From the NCBI GenBank assembly GCA_900768045.1, contig CAAGBL010000051.1, positions 1 to 9,819 on the forward strand: DNA of 9,819 nucleotides, in the 5' to 3' direction. Position 1 is the stretch's first letter. Every line of letters starts with the position of its first letter. A program made the translations under genes and the position numbers. Positions 6,189 through 9,819 of the stretch are shown piece after piece. Under the pieces are notes generated by a model. The model did no database searches and was not told the DNA's origin. It worked only from the letters and a program-made list of their open reading frames with translations. The stretch comes from an uncultured Alistipes sp. Lineage in GTDB: Bacteria; Bacteroidota; Bacteroidia; Bacteroidales; Rikenellaceae.

Positions 6189-7052
6189 TTATTTCCCAAA
6201 GTTATTTACGGCCTCAGCAACCTGCTCCATAAGCCAACGAGGTGTTGACGTAGCACCACAGATGCCGACACTCTCAACGCCCTCGAACCACTCGGCCACT
6301 AACTCCGACGGCTCCTCGACCATGTAGCAACGCTCGTTAGCTCGGCGACACACCTCACACAACACCTTGCCATTTGAGGACTTGCGGCCCGAGACGAAGA
6401 TGACCACGTCGACACTCTCCGAGAACTTAGCAAGCAGTGGCTCACGGCCCGCAACACGGCGGCATATAGTATCGTCAATAGTAACACTCTCGGGGTTTAG
6501 CGAGCGACGCTTAATCTCCTCGCCAAGGTGGTTAAAAAGATCGATGCTCTGCGTCGTCTGCGACAGAAAGTATATAGGCTTCGAGAAGTCGACAGCCTCG
6601 AGGTCTGCCTCACGCTCCACGACGATAACATCATCGTCGACCTGTCCTGTGAGTCCCACAACCTCGGCATGGCCACGCTTACCCAACAGTACAACACAGC
6701 CGCCTATAGTCGCCATCTTATCGTAGGCCTCACGCACACGGCGCTGAAGACGTGCCACAACAGGACATGTGGCATCGATAAGCTCAACGCCAAGCTCCTT
6801 AGCAAGCTGATAGGTACGGGGAGGCTCGCCATGCGCACGTATGAGCAACATACCACGTCCTACCGTAGCTATCTCGTCGTGCGTAATGGTACGCAAGCCC
6901 AAGGCCTCGAGACGTTGCACCTCGACACGGTTATGCACAATGTCGCCCAACGACGACACCTCGCCAACACGCTCCAAAGCAGCCTCAGCCTCGCCGATAG
7001 CTCGCACCACGCCGAAGCAGAAGCCCGAGTTCTGGTCAATGGTAACACGCAT
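6189..7052 (-). CDS. ispH: 4-hydroxy-3-methylbut-2-enyl diphosphate reductase
   Basis: IspH is the [4Fe-4S] enzyme of the last MEP-pathway step, reducing HMBPP to IPP and DMAPP in the cytosol. The three cluster cysteines are visible: Cys12 (SGFCFGV), Cys96 (DATCP) and Cys197 (DDTICRR). Substrate-site residues are also in place: His40 (DIVHNR), His74 (RAHGEPP), His128 and Glu130 (GKRGHAEVVG), Thr167 (LSQTTQS), the SSNG stretch at 225-228, and Ser269 (GATSTP). The 287-residue length is that of a stand-alone IspH, with no S1-domain fusion. The ATG at 7052 sits 2 nt after the cmk stop; cmk-ispH pairing is common in Bacteroidota. All key residues are intact, so the enzyme should be active. Confidence 0.97.
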   Translation of the reverse strand: MRVTIDQNSGFCFGVVRAIGEAEAALERVGEVSSLGDIVHNRVEVQRLEALGLRTITHDEIATVGRGMLLIRAHGEPPRTYQLAKELGVELIDATCPVVARLQRRVREAYDKMATIGGCVVLLGKRGHAEVVGLTGQVDDDVIVVEREADLEAVDFSKPIYFLSQTTQSIDLFNHLGEEIKRRSLNPESVTIDDTICRRVAGREPLLAKFSESVDVVIFVSGRKSSNGKVLCEVCRRANERCYMVEEPSELVAEWFEGVESVGICGATSTPRWLMEQVAEAVNNFGK

Positions 7053-7054
7053 AA

Positions 7055-7750
7055 CTAACCGTTAACTACTCGTTGATACTCCCTATCGAACCACGCCATC
7101 TGCTCCTCAACACTCATTGTCGAGTTATCCAAGACGATAGCGTCATCTGCCTTACGTAGTGGCGAGATAGCACGGTTCATGTCGGCCTTATCTCGTGACA
7201 CCACATTCTCGTAAATCTCGTCGAACGAGACGTTGTCACCCTTAGCCGTAAGCTCCTTATAGCGACGCTCAGCACGCACACGAGCATCGGCAGTCATATA
7301 GATCTTAAGCTCGGCATCGGGGAATACCACCGTGCCAATATCTCTACCGTCCATGACCACACCCTTGCGCTCGCCCATCTGTTGCTGCATCTTAACAAGC
7401 TTCTGGCGCACCTCCGAGATAGAGCTAACAGCACTCACGCAGTTGCTAACCTCGATAGTGCGAATCTTGCCTTCGACCAAGTCGCCATTGACATATATGT
7501 CTGAAGCACCTCGCTGAGGGTTAAACCTAAAGTCGATATTTATCTCGCCAAGCATAGCCACAATCTTCTCCTCATCAACAATGCCCGACTCGATAGCGCC
7601 ATGCTCCATGGCATACAACGCCACAGCACGATACATAGCTCCAGTATCGATAAATATATAGCCCAAGCGGGCTGCAATAGCCTTAGCAAACGTACTCTTG
7701 CCACACGACGAATGTCCGTCGAGAGCAATAATAATCCTCTTAGTATCCAT
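7055..7750 (-). CDS. cmk: Cytidylate kinase
   Basis: Cmk phosphorylates CMP and dCMP with ATP to the diphosphates, feeding pyrimidine nucleotide pools in the cytosol. The 231-residue length is typical. The P-loop GHSSCGKST is at 12-20, the NMP-binding start IDTGAMYRAVA at 34-44, and the CMP-specific VMDGRDIGTVVFPDA at 132-146. The lid and end region RDKADMNRAISPLRKADDA follows at 186-204, then the VLDNST strand. The ATG (7748-7750) lies 1 nt from the stop of the upstream LysE-type exporter, and the stop is 2 nt from ispH, so it is in the middle of the operon. No key residue is missing. Confidence 0.97.
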   Translation of the reverse strand: MDTKRIIIALDGHSSCGKSTFAKAIAARLGYIFIDTGAMYRAVALYAMEHGAIESGIVDEEKIVAMLGEINIDFRFNPQRGASDIYVNGDLVEGKIRTIEVSNCVSAVSSISEVRQKLVKMQQQMGERKGVVMDGRDIGTVVFPDAELKIYMTADARVRAERRYKELTAKGDNVSFDEIYENVVSRDKADMNRAISPLRKADDAIVLDNSTMSVEEQMAWFDREYQRVVNG

Positions 7751-7751
7751 C

Positions 7752-8411
7752 TTATTTGATTATTGTCGAAAGAAGCGTAACAAGTCCGAGAGCACTTATC
7801 ACAATACCTGCCACGTGGTTTATCGTGAGCATGTGACGTGGACGAAACCTCTTACGGAAAATATTGATTAGCGATGTTATCGACAGCCACCATGTCATAG
7901 CTCCGAGCATAAAGCCGAGAATGACCAACATGTTCTGCACTATACGACTCATGGATAGCGCATTGGGCGACATCGAAATATCGATATTAAACATCGTGAA
8001 AAAGGCCAAGATATAGGGGATAATAACCACGAAGTTGGCCAGCGTAACGCCAAACATCGAGGCAAAGTCCTGCCAAAGGTTGCGCATGCCGGCACGATTC
8101 TTACGAATCTGAGGCACAGGGTTCTGGAAGAAGATAAATATACCGATGATGATGACAATAGCACCACCGCATATCTGAATTATGGTGTTATACTCGTCGA
8201 TGTAGGACTTTATGAGGGCAAACACCGAGAATGCAAGAATGGCCAAAAAGGTATCAGCAACAGCCACTCCCAATCCCGAAAAAATACCCGAGAGGTAGCC
8301 CTTACTAAGCGTGCGCTGAATACACAACACTGCCACAGGGCCCACCGTAACCGATGAAGCCAAGCCCACGCAGAAGCCGCCAATAAGTATTTGAAGCAAG
8401 CCCAAAAGCAT
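7752..8411 (-). CDS. LysE/RhtB-family exporter
   Basis: This inner-membrane protein of the LysE/RhtB superfamily exports amino acids or related small metabolites; the substrate cannot be read from sequence. The 219 residues fit the family length, with about six hydrophobic helices near 4-26, 44-66, 75-95, 118-140, 159-183 and 197-217. The conserved first block ASSVTVGPVAVLCIQRTLSKGY (19-40), followed by GLGVAVADTFLA (47-58), is characteristic. It is the first gene after the promoter at 8484-8516, with a leader of about 65 nt, and it leads the operon into cmk and ispH with 1 nt spacing. The export function has no obvious link with its housekeeping neighbours. Confidence 0.88.
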   Translation of the reverse strand: MLLGLLQILIGGFCVGLASSVTVGPVAVLCIQRTLSKGYLSGIFSGLGVAVADTFLAILAFSVFALIKSYIDEYNTIIQICGGAIVIIIGIFIFFQNPVPQIRKNRAGMRNLWQDFASMFGVTLANFVVIIPYILAFFTMFNIDISMSPNALSMSRIVQNMLVILGFMLGAMTWWLSITSLINIFRKRFRPRHMLTINHVAGIVISALGLVTLLSTIIK

Positions 8412-8483
8412 CTAACACTCCTCATTAAAATCTATCGCAAAGCGGTTCAATCGTCACGCTCTCCGACAACACATATATCGTTG

Positions 8484-8516
8484 CAAAGATACAACCTTTT
8501 TACCATTTTTTAGCAA
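8484..8516 (-). promoter_or_regulatory. Bacteroidota-type promoter for the exporter-cmk-ispH operon
   Basis: On the minus strand TATCTTTG (8491 down to 8484) matches the Bacteroidota -7 consensus TAnnTTTG. A TTG at 8516-8514 lies 22 nt upstream of it, near the expected -33 position, with an A/T-rich spacer. Start of transcription is expected around 8477, about 65 nt before the LysE-family ATG. Confidence 0.75.
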
Positions 8517-8524
8517 CTAATAGC

Positions 8525-8565
8525 TCGAAAAATTCATTTTTATCCTTTAGGATAGATTTTTTCGA
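8525..8565. promoter_or_regulatory. Nested palindrome between divergent promoters, possible operator
   Basis: TCGAAAAA (8525-8532) and TTTTTCGA (8558-8565) are perfect inverted repeats. Almost concentric inside them lie TATCC (8541-8545) and GGATA (8550-8554) around TTTA. The element lies between the two outward-facing -33 boxes (8514-8516 and 8577-8579), where a shared regulator could bind. The A/T-rich composition makes chance pairing possible. Confidence 0.35.
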
Positions 8566-8576
8566 TCGGTATGATA

Positions 8577-8606
8577 TTGCTAAATAGGATAATCTTCGTA
8601 ACTTTA
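8577..8606 (+). promoter_or_regulatory. Promoter for the DUF3467 gene
   Basis: TTG (8577-8579), 19 nt, then TAACTTTA (8599-8606) fits the Bacteroidota TTG-N19-21-TAnnTTTG layout, with the last base deviating. It lies 33 nt upstream of the ATG at 8640, which decides the start: the earlier in-frame ATG at 8571 is upstream of this promoter. Confidence 0.65.
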
Positions 8607-8639
8607 CACCACGAAACAATTTTTAATCAAGCAACAATT

Positions 8640-8948
8640 ATGAACGAAGTAAAGAAAGCAGCAGGCATTGAGATACAGCTCGACGAGCAGATTGCCCAGG
8701 GCAACTACTGCAACCTCGCAATCATCGCACACTCAACATCAGAGTTTATACTCGACTTTGCAACAATGCTCCCAGGCCTACCTAAGGCACGTGTTAAGAG
8801 CCGTGTAGTGCTCACACCCGAGCATGCTAAGCGCCTCTTGTTGTCATTGCAGGAGAACATCACTCGCTACGAGAACAACATCGGCAAGATTAACATTCCA
8901 ACCAAGCAACCAATGATCGATCCATTCGGCAGCAAGGGTAACGCCTAA
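8640..8948 (+). CDS. DUF3467 domain protein
   Basis: This is a small protein of 102 residues, the usual size for DUF3467, whose function is not established. Visible family features are IEIQLDEQIAQGNYCNLAIIAHSTSEFILDFATMLPG in the N-terminal half, then ARVKSRVVLTPEHAKRLLLSLQENITRYE, a strand followed by an amphipathic helix. The last ~20 residues (INIPTKQPMIDPFG) look extended. An in-frame ATG 23 codons upstream (8571) was rejected because those residues are not family-like and the promoter lies between. It is the only plus-strand gene, divergent from the exporter operon, and is monocistronic with its own terminator. DUF3467 often sits near rpoBC in Bacteroidota, but that neighbourhood is not visible here. 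Confidence 0.9.
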   Translation: MNEVKKAAGIEIQLDEQIAQGNYCNLAIIAHSTSEFILDFATMLPGLPKARVKSRVVLTPEHAKRLLLSLQENITRYENNIGKINIPTKQPMIDPFGSKGNA

Positions 8949-8970
8949 GCGGAAGGGGCATAAATGGGGA

Positions 8971-9006
8971 AAAGTGCTGTCCAATTTAGGATAGCACTTT
9001 TAATTT
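8971..9006 (+). terminator. Rho-independent-type terminator of the DUF3467 gene
   Basis: AAAGTGCT (8971-8978) pairs with AGCACTTT (8993-9000), extended by TCC/GGA across a G·T wobble, with a 6-nt loop aattta. It is followed by TTAATTTTT and lies 22 nt after the TAA. The A-run before the stem means it could also stop minus-strand transcripts. Confidence 0.8.
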
Positions 9007-9145
9007 TTAACTGATTGATTTTCAGTGTTGGTTTTTACGGAAAAAAGCGAAATCCTGCATAGAAGACTACACGGAAGTCGTAATTAAGCTAAAAAACTGA
9101 ATGCAAAGGCAGATAAAGCTTTTGAAAGTAAAACACTGAAACGGG

Positions 9146-9162
9146 GCATCTTTCGAAGATGC
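9146..9162. other. Short perfect hairpin in the convergent intergenic region
   Basis: GCATCTT and AAGATGC pair perfectly around TCG. It lies just beyond the larger inverted repeat at 9166-9238, downstream of the BspA-like gene. A further inverted pair, TTTTCAGTGTT (9019-9029) and AACACTGAAA (9132-9141), brackets the intergenic stretch. No gene is seen between 8949 and 9243. Confidence 0.4.
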
Positions 9163-9165
9163 ATT

Positions 9166-9238
9166 GTAAATAAACAGTGGTGGCGTATGAGCAAACTACG
9201 ATGTTTGCTACATACGCCACTATTGTATTATTATTTAC
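9166..9238 (-). terminator. Long imperfect inverted repeat beyond the BspA-like gene, candidate 3' hairpin
   Basis: The arms run from GTAAATAA (9166-9173) and TTATTTAC (9231-9238), through a wobble-containing helix (9175-9179 with 9221-9225) and a perfect GTGGCGTATG/CATACGCCAC (9180-9189 with 9211-9220), to AGCAAAC/GTTTGCT (9190-9196 with 9203-9209) around a 6-nt loop, with A9210 bulged. It begins 6 nt after the surface-protein stop, so it probably forms the 3' end of that mRNA. There is no T-run after it, so a classical terminator is uncertain. Confidence 0.5.
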
Positions 9239-9243
9239 AGTTG

Positions 9244-9819
9244 TTAGAAGTCGTAGCCGACAATATCCGAGGCATAAGAGCTCCAATACTCTGCTGACTT
9301 GTACGCCTCTACAGAATTGCGAGGTACATAAATCGTTCTGTCCGAGGCGTTGTCGAAGAACATTGAAGAATCTACCGTTGGCGGAGTTGTTGGCTTGCAA
9401 TAAACCTTTTTCAGCGAGGTGCAATACCTGAATGCCCAATCTCCAATCGAAGTAACACCTTTGCCAATGGTAACACTTGTCAGCGAGGTGCAATAAGAGA
9501 ATGCATAATCTCCAATCGAAGTAACGCTGTCGGGAATGGTAACACTTGTCAGTGAGGTGCAATTTCGGAATGCACCATATCCAATCGAAGTAACGCTGTC
9601 GGGGATTATCAAATCAGTTACCAACTCATTATTTAGGTATAGATTTCCTGCATAATATAATGGATTTGAGTGAGCGGAGCCAAATGAAATATTACACCAA
9701 GCAGCGATATCAGTTATATATACACTTGTCAGCGAGGTGCAATAAGAGAATGCATTATCACCAATCGAAGTAACGCTATCGCCGATAGTAACCCGAGTAA
9801 ACTTTGAGCCGTAGAATGC
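9244..9819 (-). CDS. BspA-like leucine-rich-repeat surface protein, 3' part (5' end outside window)
   Basis: The C-terminal 191 residues of an LRR_5/BspA-type protein are visible; the frame stays open to the window edge, so the start and any signal peptide are missing. An internal TTG at 9622-9624 should not be taken as the start, because repeats continue upstream of it. Repeats of 23 residues are clear, of the form SVTIPDSVTSIGDYAF followed by SYCTSLT. They are interrupted once by the common BspA insert ITDIAAWCNISFGSAHSNPLYY…LYLNNELVTDLIIP. The end, TIYVPRNSVEAYKSAEYWSSYASDIVGYDF, is the usual C-terminal cap of these proteins. Family members are often exported and implicated in adhesion or host interaction; the role here is inferred. 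It is convergent with DUF3467 and separated from it by hairpins. Confidence 0.88.
   Translation of the reverse strand, partial: AFYGSKFTRVTIGDSVTSIGDNAFSYCTSLTSVYITDIAAWCNISFGSAHSNPLYYAGNLYLNNELVTDLIIPDSVTSIGYGAFRNCTSLTSVTIPDSVTSIGDYAFSYCTSLTSVTIGKGVTSIGDWAFRYCTSLKKVYCKPTTPPTVDSSMFFDNASDRTIYVPRNSVEAYKSAEYWSSYASDIVGYDF
9412..9618. repeat. Three 69-bp tandem repeats inside the LRR gene
   Basis: The string cagYgaggtgcaat starts units at 9412, 9481 and 9550, exactly 69 nt apart, and recurs at 9730 after the insert. Each unit encodes one 23-residue leucine-rich repeat. Units at 9481 and 9730 are nearly identical at the nucleotide level over their first 30 nt, which is more than protein constraint alone requires. 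Confidence 0.85.

Noticed and set aside
6367..7065. Plus-strand open frames opposite ispH
   Set aside because: They are shadows caused by the codon bias of ispH, with no recognisable domain, start context or promoter.
8571..8639. N-terminal extension of the DUF3467 protein from the ATG at 8571
   Set aside because: The extension spans the promoter -7 box and is not family-like. The ATG at 8640 gives the normal 102-residue protein.
9089..9562. 157-codon minus-strand frame overlapping the BspA-like gene
   Set aside because: It is an alternative frame through the 69-bp repeats and the 3' hairpin. The LRR frame gives a clear family match and this one does not.
9622..9624. TTG as start of the LRR protein
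   Set aside because: The same frame is open to 9819 and encodes another LRR unit and the typical BspA insert upstream, so this is an internal Leu codon.

Overview
This 9.8-kb window looks like chromosomal DNA of a Bacteroidota (Bacteroidales) bacterium. Three things point there: a Bacteroidota-type promoter (TATCTTTG -7 box, TTG near -33), lineage-typical families (DUF4271, DUF3467, a BspA-like leucine-rich-repeat protein), and the order DUF4271 / hemD / rnpA / yidD. A Rikenellaceae or Alistipes-like source is my guess from overall protein character; it is not proven.

Layout. Positions 1-334 hold no gene. They contain a striking array of three structured, palindromic repeat units of about 128 bp that ends against the yidD stop codon. 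From 334 to 8411 ten genes all lie on the minus strand. Transcription enters on the right, from a promoter near 8484-8516, and runs leftward through a LysE-type exporter, cmk, ispH, a small two-helix membrane protein of unknown function, a secreted S41 processing protease, a membrane sensor histidine kinase and a DUF4271 membrane protein. These seven genes are spaced by 1-15 nt or overlap, so they are very probably one operon. After a 113-nt gap, hemD (probable TTG start), rnpA and yidD follow with overlapping ends. The right part holds a divergent plus-strand DUF3467 gene with its own promoter and terminator, then the 3' part of a minus-strand BspA-like surface protein that runs off the window edge.

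Functions. Most genes are housekeeping: CTP/dCTP precursor supply (cmk), the last isoprenoid precursor step (ispH), tetrapyrrole synthesis (hemD), tRNA 5' maturation (rnpA) and membrane-protein insertion (yidD). The small membrane protein, S41 protease and histidine kinase sit together and could form an envelope-maintenance or signalling group, which is inference from position only.

Most interesting signal: the array at 1-334. Three 27-nt stem-loops share the same architecture. In the two fully visible units they are extended by outer stems of unrelated sequence that are nevertheless perfectly self-complementary, which argues for selection on structure. Secondary points are a long inverted repeat beyond the BspA-like gene, a nested palindrome between the divergent promoters, and near-identical 69-bp repeats in the surface-protein gene. 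I found no clear novel enzyme or defence system.
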